The position numbers were made by a program, and so were the translations under genes. A stretch of 64,000 bases of DNA from Nocardia brasiliensis IFM 10847. Lineage in GTDB: Bacteria > Actinomycetota > Actinomycetes > Mycobacteriales > Mycobacteriaceae. The stretch lies in contig NZ_BAUA01000006.1 in assembly GCF_000710915.1 (NCBI RefSeq), positions 1-64,000 on the forward strand. Direction: 5' to 3'. The notes under the pieces were generated by a model. It had not been told where the DNA came from. It searched no databases and saw nothing but the letters and a program-made list of their open reading frames with translations. Position 1 is the first letter of the stretch. Each line of letters begins with the position of its first letter. This document shows positions 50,019 to 58,084 of the stretch, one piece after another.

Positions 50019-51847
50019 GCGTAGAGCTCCTTCAGGAAGGGGGCGAAGGGTGGGATTTCGTCTGGGTCGCAGCGGATTTCGAGAAAGACCGGCCCGGTCG
50101 CGGTGGCGGTCGTGTCCAGTGCCGCCTCGAACTCGGCCCGGGTGTCCGCGGAATAGGCCGGGAGATGCGGGAACATGGCGGCCACCGCCGCGCCGATGCG
50201 CGCGGGCCCGAACCTGTTGTAGGTGTAATCGCCGGAGTAGTAGAGCTGTTCGCGGGTGACGCACATGGCGTGCGCGTTGTTGTTGAAGATCACGAACGTG
50301 ACCGGCGCGTGGTACTCGACCGCGGTGTGCACCTCGTGACCGTGCATGAAGTAGGCGCCGTCCCCGGCGAGGACGAACGTGCGCCGCCGCCGGCCCAGCG
50401 CGCTGCCGATGCCCGCGCCGAACGCATAGCCCATACCGCCCATGCCCAACGCGATCACGAAGCGGCCGCCCGGTGGCACCGGCAGGTGATGGACCGCGGC
50501 CGCGCCGGTGTTGCCCGCGTCGACCACCACGTCGGTGCCCGGCGACAGGCGTGCGGCGATCGCGTCGACGGCGTCGCGGTAGCGCACGCCTGGGCCCGCG
50601 GCATGCGGAACCCGCAGCGGCGCAGCCATGATCGGCTCCCGAGGTACCACGTCGGTCGCCGCCGACGCGGCCAGCTCCGCCAACCGGGTCCGCAGTGGGC
50701 CACACAGCCATGCGTCGGTACGCACGAAGGCGCGATCGGTACCTATATGCCAAACCCGCGGGCACGCGGCGAGCGCGGCCTCGAGCCCGGCCCTGGCGAG
50801 CATGGGCAGCGGAGTGCCGACCACGACACACAACTCCGCTTCAGCCAGTAGCTCCGCCACCCGCGGATGCCCCATGGCCCCCGCGATCCCCGCAAAGTGC
50901 GCATGCCCGTTGGGGAAGGTGTCCTTCGCGTCGGGCGTCACCGCCACCGCCGCCCCCAATACCACTGCGGCAGCGATCAATTCCGCCCGCGCATCGGCCC
51001 GGGCAACCTCCGGTCCCGCGATGATCACGGTGCGCCACCCACCCGTACGCACCCGCCGCGCCGCGCCCCTTTGCGCCGCGCCTTCACTGCAATCGCCCTG
51101 CGGCTCGGAGTCGAGCGGCGGGCAACCACGAGCGGCGGGCACTGCGCCCCGGGGCAGCCCCGCGCCGGCACGCTGCGCATCGCCTTCACCCCGCTTCGCA
51201 CCGGTTTCGCGTGGTTCGCCGGCAGCGCGGTCGAGCGGCCCCGGCCCGGGGTCGATCGGCCATGCGTCTTCGACGGGTGCCTGCTGTGCCTGAATGTCTT
51301 TCGGGAGCAGCAGGACTGCCGGACCGCCCGCCTGCGCGGCTTCGATCGCTCGGGTGACGACCTCGGTGACGCCCTCGGCTCGGTCCAGGCGCAGGCAGAC
51401 TCGTGCGACGGTGCCGAACAGGCGTTCGGCGTCGATTCGGCCGTGGCCGCCACCGGTGTCCTGGAAGGCGCCGTGGCCTTCGAGCGGGCGCGGCGGCTGG
51501 CCGACCAGCGCCAGCACCGGTATCCGCGAATCGAACGATTCGCCCAGCGCGGCAACGAGATTCAGGGCACCGCCGCCGGACGTCGCGACCACGACCCCTA
51601 GCCGGTCGGTGGTGCGGGCATAGCCGTCTGCCATGGTCGCGGCACCGAACTCGTGTTTCGCGACGACGCCGGTGAGCGGCGCGGCGCTGCGGGCCAGCGC
51701 GTCGTAGACGTCCTCGATGTTCGCGCCGCCGACCCCGAAAACATGATCGGTGTGCGCGGCGATCAGCTCGATGATGCGGTCGGCGACCGTTTTCCGGCAT
51801 TCGACGGCGAGGCCGTTCGTCTCCGAGATAGATCGCGTACGATTCAT
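50015..51847 (-). CDS. Thiamine-diphosphate enzyme (acetolactate synthase-like)
   Basis: This 610-residue enzyme has the three ThDP-family domains. The N-terminal domain has HVFGVGGANIEDVYDALAR and the catalytic Glu in VVAKHEFGAATMADGYAR. The C-terminal domain has GMGGMGYAFGAGIG and the ThDP-binding LAGDGAYFMHGHEVHTAVEY ... NNNAHAMCVT. A Pro/Gly/Arg-rich stretch of roughly 60 residues (about 205-270) precedes the central domain and is unusual. It should cleave a 2-keto acid and transfer the two-carbon or acyl unit. The ATG at 51847 lies seven bases after a -10 box, so the message is leaderless. Confidence 0.84.
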   Translation of the reverse strand: MNRTRSISETNGLAVECRKTVADRIIELIAAHTDHVFGVGGANIEDVYDALARSAAPLTGVVAKHEFGAATMADGYARTTDRLGVVVATSGGGALNLVAALGESFDSRIPVLALVGQPPRPLEGHGAFQDTGGGHGRIDAERLFGTVARVCLRLDRAEGVTEVVTRAIEAAQAGGPAVLLLPKDIQAQQAPVEDAWPIDPGPGPLDRAAGEPRETGAKRGEGDAQRAGAGLPRGAVPAARGCPPLDSEPQGDCSEGAAQRGAARRVRTGGWRTVIIAGPEVARADARAELIAAAVVLGAAVAVTPDAKDTFPNGHAHFAGIAGAMGHPRVAELLAEAELCVVVGTPLPMLARAGLEAALAACPRVWHIGTDRAFVRTDAWLCGPLRTRLAELAASAATDVVPREPIMAAPLRVPHAAGPGVRYRDAVDAIAARLSPGTDVVVDAGNTGAAAVHHLPVPPGGRFVIALGMGGMGYAFGAGIGSALGRRRRTFVLAGDGAYFMHGHEVHTAVEYHAPVTFVIFNNNAHAMCVTREQLYYSGDYTYNRFGPARIGAAVAAMFPHLPAYSADTRAEFEAALDTTATATGPVFLEIRCDPDEIPPFAPFLKELYA

Positions 51848-51854
51848 CGCACAC

Positions 51855-51883
51855 AATGTATCTGGGACAGTTGCGTGTCACAA
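51855..51883 (-). promoter_or_regulatory. Promoter of the ThDP operon with overlapping palindrome
   Basis: On the minus strand TTGTGA (51878-51883) and TACATT (51855-51860) are separated by exactly 17 bases, and the -10 ends seven bases before the ATG. TCACA-A-TGTGA (51878-51888) is a palindrome covering the -35, a likely operator. Confidence 0.65.
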
Positions 51884-52045
51884 TGTGATCCGGGTCATAT
51901 TCCAAGCGGAATCAGATTGCGGCACAACAGTTTTGATCAAACGTCCAGTTGTTGTGCGGCTGCCCGACGGGCGTTGTGCAGGTGCCAGCTGAGTCCGGCT
52001 CAACGAGATCCACTCGCCGAGCCGGTGATCGAAATCGGTACGAGG

Positions 52046-52330
52046 TCAGCCGATAACAGAGTTCATGATGGTGCCCGCACTCGTTGCCACCGCACCGCCG
52101 GCCATCGCACTGGCGATCATCTTGGGCGACTGCAAACCGCCGCCGCTCCACTTCTCCCACGCGAACCGGCCGCCGCCGTAGGTGATGGCGGTGATGCCGG
52201 ACAGTTGCACGAGCCAGGTGAAGTAGCGGCCCATTTGCATCAACTTGTCCGCCAGCGGCGGCGCCTCCGGAGTCGGATTGCTGACCTCCGCAAGAACGGT
52301 ATCGTGTAGCGCGGCCAGAATCATGCTCAC
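52046..52330 (-). CDS. Small VirB2-like two-helix membrane protein
   Basis: This 94-residue protein has an N-terminal helix ending in LADKLMQMGRYF, then two hydrophobic segments (TWLVQLSGITAITYGGGRFAW and MIASAMAGGAVATSAGTIMNSVIG). The layout resembles small pilin or membrane subunits carried by actinobacterial conjugative elements, but no other transfer gene is present. The GTG at 52330 has AAGGAG eight bases upstream; the ATG at 52324 is too far. It stands in a gene-poor stretch. Confidence 0.6.
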   Translation of the reverse strand: MSMILAALHDTVLAEVSNPTPEAPPLADKLMQMGRYFTWLVQLSGITAITYGGGRFAWEKWSGGGLQSPKMIASAMAGGAVATSAGTIMNSVIG

Positions 52331-52715
52331 GTTCGTTGCTCCTTTTCGCAGGCTGAGGTGGGTCCGGACACGAGGAAATCGCGCAGCCGTGCGCGATTCG
52401 ACCAACCGAAGAAATGCGCCGGCACAGAATTCGCCGACACCACTGGCACGACGGAGCTATCTGCCGCTACGGACTCGTGCCATGTCGCTCCCGCTTTCCG
52501 CTCGTCGCCGGAAAAACTCGTGACCTGCGCAATTGAACCTCACCAAGATCACACGTGGTCTGCGACACACCGAAAATTCGACACACCGAAGCAAGACCGT
52601 GATCTGACCCGAGGACGACCCACAAACGCGAGCGGAAAAACTCGCCGAACCCGGATGACTGCTACTTCGCGTATTTCAGAACGGGATCTATGTCATCCCG
52701 CGCGACACCCGCCGG
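52331..52715. other. Gene-poor stretch with hairpin and short repeats
   Basis: These 385 bases lack a convincing gene and are less G+C-rich than their surroundings. A hairpin AATCGCGC-N6-GCGCGATT lies at 52377-52398 in the leader of the small membrane gene. A 12-base direct repeat follows further on. Confidence 0.5.
52563..52590. repeat. Direct repeat CGACACACCGAA, two copies
   Basis: Two identical 12-base units at 52563-52574 and 52579-52590 are separated by AATT, giving a 16-base period. They may be binding sites or a remnant of a mobile element; nothing else repeats nearby. Confidence 0.5.
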
Positions 52716-53618
52716 CTAGGGGCTCGCCGCGGCCAGGAGGGCCTGGGCGGACCGGCGAAACGCGGCTACCAGGTGTGCGCTATCCCCGGCGCGGGTGGCG
52801 AGCACCACCTGACATGGCTCGACCCCGTGCAGCGGGATCGAGGTCAGGTCCGGCCGGGTGCCCTCGCCGCGCAACCCGGCGGGCACGATGGCGACCACCT
52901 GCCCGGACGCGATCGACTCGAATAGGTCCTCGATGTGGCTGACCAGCGGCCCGTCGGGTGCCGGCGTGCCGTCGGGACGGGGGTCGACACGCCAGAACGA
53001 GTCCCACTCGGCAGCGGGCAACCTCGGCACCGGCTCAGTCGCGATGTCGTCGAGGGTGACTGATGCCCGGCCGGCCAGCCGGTGGAACCGGGCGACGAGC
53101 AGCACGCGGGGCTCGTGGTGCAGGACGGTGACCCGCAGTCCGTCGGTGGCGAACGGCAGCCGCGTCACGACAGCGTCCACACGGCGGCTGATCAGGGCCG
53201 TCCGCACCTCCGCCAATTCCAGGTGCAGTGTGTGCACCTCGGCCTCGGTGTGGTGGTGGCGCAGGTGTCGTACCGCCGGCGTAATGATCAGCCCGCGCGT
53301 GTGGCCGACGATGAGTTGATGTGGCACTGCGGCCGCACGGGCGTCCGCCGCAGCCATTGCCGCGAGCGCCAGCAGTTGCTCGGCGTGGGGCAGGAACGCG
53401 GCCCCGGCGGGGGTCAGGCGAGTGCCCTGCCGGTCGCGGTCGAGCAGCCGAGCTCCGACGCGCTGCTCGAGGGTCCGGATCTGACGGCTCAGGGTCGGCT
53501 GGGTGATGTGCAGCAGTGCCGCAGCACGGGCGAAGTGCTGCTGCTCGGCGACCACCGTGAAGTAACGGACCAGTCGGAGTTCGAACTCGGCCGACGGTAC
53601 CGCGTTGGCTGTGTCCAC
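52716..53618 (-). CDS. LysR-family transcriptional regulator
   Basis: This 300-residue LysR protein has the N-terminal HTH VVAEQQHFARAAALLHITQPTLSRQIRTLEQRVGARLL (residues 20-60) and a type 2 periplasmic-binding-like effector domain. It is divergent from a Baeyer-Villiger-type monooxygenase with 194 bases between starts, containing a 25-bp palindrome. It very probably activates that gene in response to its ketone substrate or product. Confidence 0.87.
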   Translation of the reverse strand: MDTANAVPSAEFELRLVRYFTVVAEQQHFARAAALLHITQPTLSRQIRTLEQRVGARLLDRDRQGTRLTPAGAAFLPHAEQLLALAAMAAADARAAAVPHQLIVGHTRGLIITPAVRHLRHHHTEAEVHTLHLELAEVRTALISRRVDAVVTRLPFATDGLRVTVLHHEPRVLLVARFHRLAGRASVTLDDIATEPVPRLPAAEWDSFWRVDPRPDGTPAPDGPLVSHIEDLFESIASGQVVAIVPAGLRGEGTRPDLTSIPLHGVEPCQVVLATRAGDSAHLVAAFRRSAQALLAAASP

Positions 53619-53644
53619 AACACCGCAAGATAGCCCACTCGCGG

Positions 53645-53669
53645 CCGTGATGCCTGGAACGCATCACGG
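53645..53669. promoter_or_regulatory. 25-bp palindrome, probable LysR operator
   Basis: Arms CCGTGATGC and GCATCACGG pair perfectly over 9 bp around CTGGAAC. The site includes the LysR-box pattern T-N11-A. It starts 27 bases upstream of the lysR start codon, between divergent genes. Confidence 0.65.
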
Positions 53670-53812
53670 GATGCGAAACAAGCTTTGGACGCGCCCACTC
53701 GGCGGCGTGGAGTCTGTGTACAGACGAGCCGGACGTCGCCGACTCGAAGCGGGGTGAGCGGATTCCCGCATGCACGACAACCGCTGTGTCAGAACTGATG
53801 TGGAGTGAAACC

Positions 53813-55312
53813 ATGATCGAGTACCACGAAACCGTCGTTGTCGGTGGGGGTTTCGGCGGAATCTGCGCTGCCCACGACCTCCTGGAGCAGGGCCGCGGCG
53901 ACTTCGTCATCCTCGAGCGTGCCGCCGAACTGGGCGGGGTGTGGCGGGACAACCGCTACCCCAATGCGGCCTGTGACGTCCCGGCACATTTCTACAGCCT
54001 CTCGTTCGCGCCGAACCCGACGTGGACGCGCAGCTACGCGCCGTGGTACGAGATCCTCGCCTACATCGACAAAGTGGCCGACGATCTGGGAGTCCGGGAC
54101 CGTATCCGGTTCAACACCGCTCTGGTGTCGGCGAGTTGGGAGGAGCTCGCCGGTGTGTGGAACCTGCGTACCGCTGCGGGCGCGTCGCTGTCGTGCCGGT
54201 TCCTGGTCATGGCAAGTGGTTCACTCAGCACCCCGCGCATTCCTGATCTTCCGGGGCGCGAGACGTTTCGCGGCGAGGTGATCCACACGGCGGAATGGGA
54301 TGAGCGAGTCCGTCTGGAAGGTCGGCGCGTGGTGGTCGTCGGTGCGAGCGCCAGTGCCGCGCAGGTTCTCCCTTATGCCGTCGACGTGGCCGAGAGCGTG
54401 CTGGCGGTGATCCGCACCCCGCCCTACGTGATGCCGAAGGACGAACAGTTCTACGACGCCGAGGCGCAGGCACGGTTCCGGGACGAACCGGAGCGGATAG
54501 CAGCGATCCGCGCGGACGCCGAACACAGGTTCAATGTCGAGGCGCAAACACAGGCGGTCATGGACGAGGCCCAGCTCGCCGCGATCGAAGGACAGTGGCG
54601 TGACTACATGGAGTCGGAGATCGTCGATCCCGGCCTGCGTAACCTCCTGACACCGTCGTACCGGTTCGGCTGTCGCCGGCCGGTCATCTCCAGCACGTTC
54701 TACCCCGCCCTCGCCGACCGTAGAACCACCGTCTGGTCGGCCGGGATCTCGGCTATGACCGCGACCGGCGTGGTGACCGACGACGGGCGCGAATGGGACG
54801 CCGACGTGGTCGTGCTCGCGACCGGCTTCACCGCGACCGACATGTACGCCGGGACAGAGTTCCACGGTGAATCCGCGCGGTCGCTGAAGAAGGATGCGTG
54901 GCGCGAAGCGCCACATGCGTACAAGGGCACCGTCGTCGCGGGGTTCCCCAACCTCTTCCTCGTGACCGGTCCGCACACCCAGGCGAGTGGGTCCATCATC
55001 GCGGTCATCGAGGCGCAGATGAAGATGATCATGCAGTACCTCCAGCTCGTCGACGAGAGCGGCGCCGTCTCCGTCCAGCCGTCGCAGCGGGCTGAGCAGA
55101 GCTTCAACAATTGGGTCGACAGCGCAATGGCAGACTCCGTCTGGGAGGCCGGCGCGTGCCACAGCTGGTATCGCCTGGGCATGGCGGGCAAGGTCGTCAC
55201 GAAATGGCCCGGAAGCCTCGCGAGCTTCCAGAAAATGACCAGCACGGTCGACCTGGAAGATCTCGTGCTGAAGTTCGGCGCGGCCGACGCCCCGGCCCTG
55301 GTGGCCTCGTAG
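53813..55312 (+). CDS. Baeyer-Villiger-type flavin monooxygenase
   Basis: This 499-residue enzyme has the FAD motif VVVGGGFGGI (about 8-17), the NADPH motif VVVGASASA and, between them, FRGEVIHTAEW, an exact fit to the type I Baeyer-Villiger fingerprint FxGxxxHxxxW. ATGF near the C-terminal third is also kept. It should insert oxygen next to a ketone using NADPH and O2. GGAGTGA lies before the ATG at 53813. Divergent LysR and a downstream CurA-type reductase suggest ketone or terpenoid degradation. Confidence 0.88.
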   Translation: MIEYHETVVVGGGFGGICAAHDLLEQGRGDFVILERAAELGGVWRDNRYPNAACDVPAHFYSLSFAPNPTWTRSYAPWYEILAYIDKVADDLGVRDRIRFNTALVSASWEELAGVWNLRTAAGASLSCRFLVMASGSLSTPRIPDLPGRETFRGEVIHTAEWDERVRLEGRRVVVVGASASAAQVLPYAVDVAESVLAVIRTPPYVMPKDEQFYDAEAQARFRDEPERIAAIRADAEHRFNVEAQTQAVMDEAQLAAIEGQWRDYMESEIVDPGLRNLLTPSYRFGCRRPVISSTFYPALADRRTTVWSAGISAMTATGVVTDDGREWDADVVVLATGFTATDMYAGTEFHGESARSLKKDAWREAPHAYKGTVVAGFPNLFLVTGPHTQASGSIIAVIEAQMKMIMQYLQLVDESGAVSVQPSQRAEQSFNNWVDSAMADSVWEAGACHSWYRLGMAGKVVTKWPGSLASFQKMTSTVDLEDLVLKFGAADAPALVAS

Positions 55313-55362
55313 TCCGCAGACCCGACCACATGCGCCGCGTCGGCCCGTTTATCCCGTAGGCG

Positions 55363-56382
55363 CTAGTCGGCGACTTTCACCACGAGCTTGCCGAAGTTGC
55401 GCCCTTCGAGCAGCCCGATGAAAGCCTCGGGCGCGTTGTCCAGCCCCTCGACGACATCCTCGAGGTAGCGGAGGCGTCCCTCGGCGATCCAGCCGGAGAC
55501 ATCCCGCAGGAAATCGGGATACAGCTCGCGGACGAACTCGGTCTGGATGAAGCCGCGGACGGTCAAGCTCTTGGTGAGGATGCGGGCGTAGAAAGACGGG
55601 AAGCGATCGGGACCGTCCGGCCGGCCGCTCGCGTTGTAGTTCGCGATCATGCCGCAAACCGGCACGCGCGCATAGGTATTCAGCAGCGGGTACACCGCGT
55701 CCGCGACGTGACCGCCGACGTTCTCGAAATAGATGTCGATGCCGTCGGGAACCGCCGCCCGCAGTTGCTCGGCGAAGTCGGGGGCGCGGTGATCGAGGGC
55801 GACGTCGAAGCCCAGCTCCGCACGCAGAGCCGCGCACTTCTCGGGCCCGCCCGCGATACCGATCGCGCGCACACCCTTGATCTTGGCGAGCTGCCCGACC
55901 GTGGCGCCGACCGGCCCGGTCGCCGCGGCGACCACGAGCGTCTCTCCGGGCTGCGGTTGACCGATCTTCAACAGTCCGGAGTAGGCGGTGAAGCCCGGCA
56001 TGCCGAGCACGCCGAGCGCGGTGGAGATCGGGGCCTTGTCCGGATCGAGCTTGCGCAGGGTCGACGCGGACGCCACATCGGCGCTCTGCCAACCCGAGTA
56101 GGCCAGCACCACATCGCCCTTCGCGAACCCGGAGTCGCGCGATTCGAGCACCTCCGCGACCGTGGCGCCGACCATCACCTGGCCGAGCTCGACCGGCTTC
56201 GCATAGGACTCCGCGTCGCTCATACGCCCGCGCATATAGGGATCGAGCGACAGGTACAACGTTCGCAGCAGCACCTGCCCGTCCTCGAGCGGTGGCAGTT
56301 CCGCGGTTTCGAAACGGAAGTCCGCGGGGGTGGGCGCGCCCACCGGCCGGGATGCAAGCACGATTCGCGTCGACTCGACCAT
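55363..56382 (-). CDS. NADPH-dependent MDR-family reductase (CurA-like)
   Basis: This 339-residue zinc-free medium-chain reductase shows SLDPYMRGRM, the nucleotide motif VVAAATGPVGATVGQLAKIKG and YFENVGGHVADAV, all typical of curcumin/alkenal reductases. It should reduce the double bond of enones or enals with NADPH. It converges on the monooxygenase gene with 50 bases between stops. Start at 56382 (MVESTRIVLASRPVG) matches family starts. Confidence 0.88.
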   Translation of the reverse strand: MVESTRIVLASRPVGAPTPADFRFETAELPPLEDGQVLLRTLYLSLDPYMRGRMSDAESYAKPVELGQVMVGATVAEVLESRDSGFAKGDVVLAYSGWQSADVASASTLRKLDPDKAPISTALGVLGMPGFTAYSGLLKIGQPQPGETLVVAAATGPVGATVGQLAKIKGVRAIGIAGGPEKCAALRAELGFDVALDHRAPDFAEQLRAAVPDGIDIYFENVGGHVADAVYPLLNTYARVPVCGMIANYNASGRPDGPDRFPSFYARILTKSLTVRGFIQTEFVRELYPDFLRDVSGWIAEGRLRYLEDVVEGLDNAPEAFIGLLEGRNFGKLVVKVAD

Positions 56383-56491
56383 GCGGCCAAGCCTAGTCCT
56401 CGGCTAACGACCTCGCCGGTACCGCCGATAGGGCTGGTGTCGGATTGCGCGACACCGTTGTCTCGTACTCACCAGCACCCCGGGAGTTCTT

Positions 56492-57238
56492 TTGGCACGC
56501 CTATCTCGCACCCCTCGCCCACACGGCCGCGTCGCACTGACCGCGGCCACCGCCACCGCGCTCGCGGCACTGCTCACGGCCGGCCCGGCGGGCGCCCGGC
56601 CGATCGGGCCGTTCGATGTCGGCGGCGCGATCGAGGTCGAATACGACCAGGCGGGCGGCGGCGCCGTGTTCGGCGATCCGGTCACCCCGGAGTCCGACGC
56701 GGGCCGCGGCGGGAAATTCCAGGCCTTCGAACGCAACGCCTCCATCTACTGGCATCCCAGCACCGGCGCGAACGCGGTCGGCGGCGCGATCCGCGACAAA
56801 TGGGGCAACCTGGGCTGGGAGAACGGCGTCCTCGGCTACCCCGTGACCAGGGAAGAGTCGACCCCGTCGAAGCCGGGGCGCTACAACCACTTCCAGGGCG
56901 GGTCCATCTACTGGTCCGTCGGCACGGCCGCCCACCAGATCGGCGGTGCCATCCGGGACAAGTGGGCCGCCTACGGCTGGGAGAACAGCCCGCTCGGCTT
57001 CCCGATCACCGACGAGGCGGCCGCCAAGAACAACGGCCGCTACAACCTGTTCAACGACGGCGCCATCTACTGGTCCCCGAAATACGGCGCGCACGTCGTC
57101 TGGGGCGCGATCCGCACCACGTGGGAAGCACGGGCGGGCGCGAACGGCGGGTACGGCTACCCCACCAGCGACGAATACGACTACCAGGGCGGAAAGGCCC
57201 AGGACTTCGAAGGAGGACGTATCACCTGGCAGCCCTGA
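56492..57238 (+). CDS. Secreted LGFP-repeat protein, copy 1
   Basis: This 248-residue protein has a signal peptide ending TAGPAGARP and a mature part made of LGFP-type repeats, seen in VFGDPVTPES, VLGYPVTREES, PLGFPITDEAA and GYGYPTSDEYD, each followed by a YW(S/H)-type strand. LGFP repeats anchor proteins in the mycolyl-arabinogalactan wall of corynebacteria-group organisms. The TTG at 56492 follows GGGAG. It is 98 bases upstream of a close paralog. Confidence 0.87.
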   Translation: MARLSRTPRPHGRVALTAATATALAALLTAGPAGARPIGPFDVGGAIEVEYDQAGGGAVFGDPVTPESDAGRGGKFQAFERNASIYWHPSTGANAVGGAIRDKWGNLGWENGVLGYPVTREESTPSKPGRYNHFQGGSIYWSVGTAAHQIGGAIRDKWAAYGWENSPLGFPITDEAAAKNNGRYNLFNDGAIYWSPKYGAHVVWGAIRTTWEARAGANGGYGYPTSDEYDYQGGKAQDFEGGRITWQP

Positions 57239-57336
57239 GCGCACCGCCGGGTCGGCGGGTTCGACGCGGTCGCGGCGTGTCATCATCCTCGGCGACGCTG
57301 TCTCGTCACCGAGGATCGCCTGACCGAGGAGTTTCA

Positions 57337-58074
57337 TTGGCACGCCTGTACCGGATTCTGCCCGGATCACGCTCGACCGCACTCGCCACCGCGGTGCTCG
57401 CGGTAGCGCTCACCGCGGGCGTCGCGCACGCCCGGCCGATCGGACCGTTCGAGGTCGGCGGCGCGATCGAGGTCGAATACGACGCGGCCGGCGGTAACGC
57501 GGCACTCGGCGACCCGACCACGCCCGAGGCCGACGCCGCGAACGGCGGCAAGTACCAGGACTTCGAGCGCAACGCCGCCATCTACTGGAACGCCGAGGTC
57601 GGCGCGCACCAGATCGGGGGTCCGATCCTGGAGAAGTGGCGGGGCCTCGGCGCGGAGTCCGGCGCACTGCGCTACCCGGTGACCCGGGTGGAGCAGACAC
57701 CGGTGAAAGCGGGCAGCTTCAGCCATTTCCAGGGCGGTTCGATCTACTGGTCGGTGGGCACCGCGGCGCACCAGCTCGGCGGCGTGATCCGAGACAAGTG
57801 GAACTCGCTCGGTTCGGAGAACAGCCCGCTCGGCTTCCCGATCACCGACGAGGCGGCCGCCAAGAACAACGGCCGCTACAACCTGTTCAACGACGGCGCC
57901 ATCTACTGGTCGCAGAAGACCGGCGCCCACGCGGTCTGGGGCGCGATCCGGCTCACCTGGGAATCCCGGGCCGGGGCCAACGGCGCCTACGGCTACCCCA
58001 CCGGCGACGAATACGACTACGAGGGCGGCAAAGCCCAGGATTTCGAAGGCGGTCGCATCACCTGGCAGCCGTAG
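57337..58074 (+). CDS. Secreted LGFP-repeat protein, copy 2
   Basis: This 245-residue protein is a tandem paralog of the preceding gene, with a signal ending GVAHARP and the same repeat layout. The block from NSPLGFPITDEAAAKNNG to GAIYWS is identical in both. It also starts with TTG (57337, GAGGAG upstream) and shares the MARL beginning, so the duplication includes the start region. It lies ten bases before the beta-lactamase gene. Role is probably cell-wall surface structure. Confidence 0.87.
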   Translation: MARLYRILPGSRSTALATAVLAVALTAGVAHARPIGPFEVGGAIEVEYDAAGGNAALGDPTTPEADAANGGKYQDFERNAAIYWNAEVGAHQIGGPILEKWRGLGAESGALRYPVTRVEQTPVKAGSFSHFQGGSIYWSVGTAAHQLGGVIRDKWNSLGSENSPLGFPITDEAAAKNNGRYNLFNDGAIYWSQKTGAHAVWGAIRLTWESRAGANGAYGYPTGDEYDYEGGKAQDFEGGRITWQP

Positions 58075-58084
58075 CATTCCTCGG

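Noticed and set aside
55708..57336. A long plus-strand frame joining into the second LGFP gene
   Set aside because: The part before 57337 is antisense to the reductase and out of frame with the first LGFP gene; the signal peptide at 57337 marks the true start.
56590..58074. Regularly spaced similar sequences resembling a repeat array
   Set aside because: They encode LGFP protein repeats in two paralogous genes; there are no identical short repeats with unique spacers, so no CRISPR.
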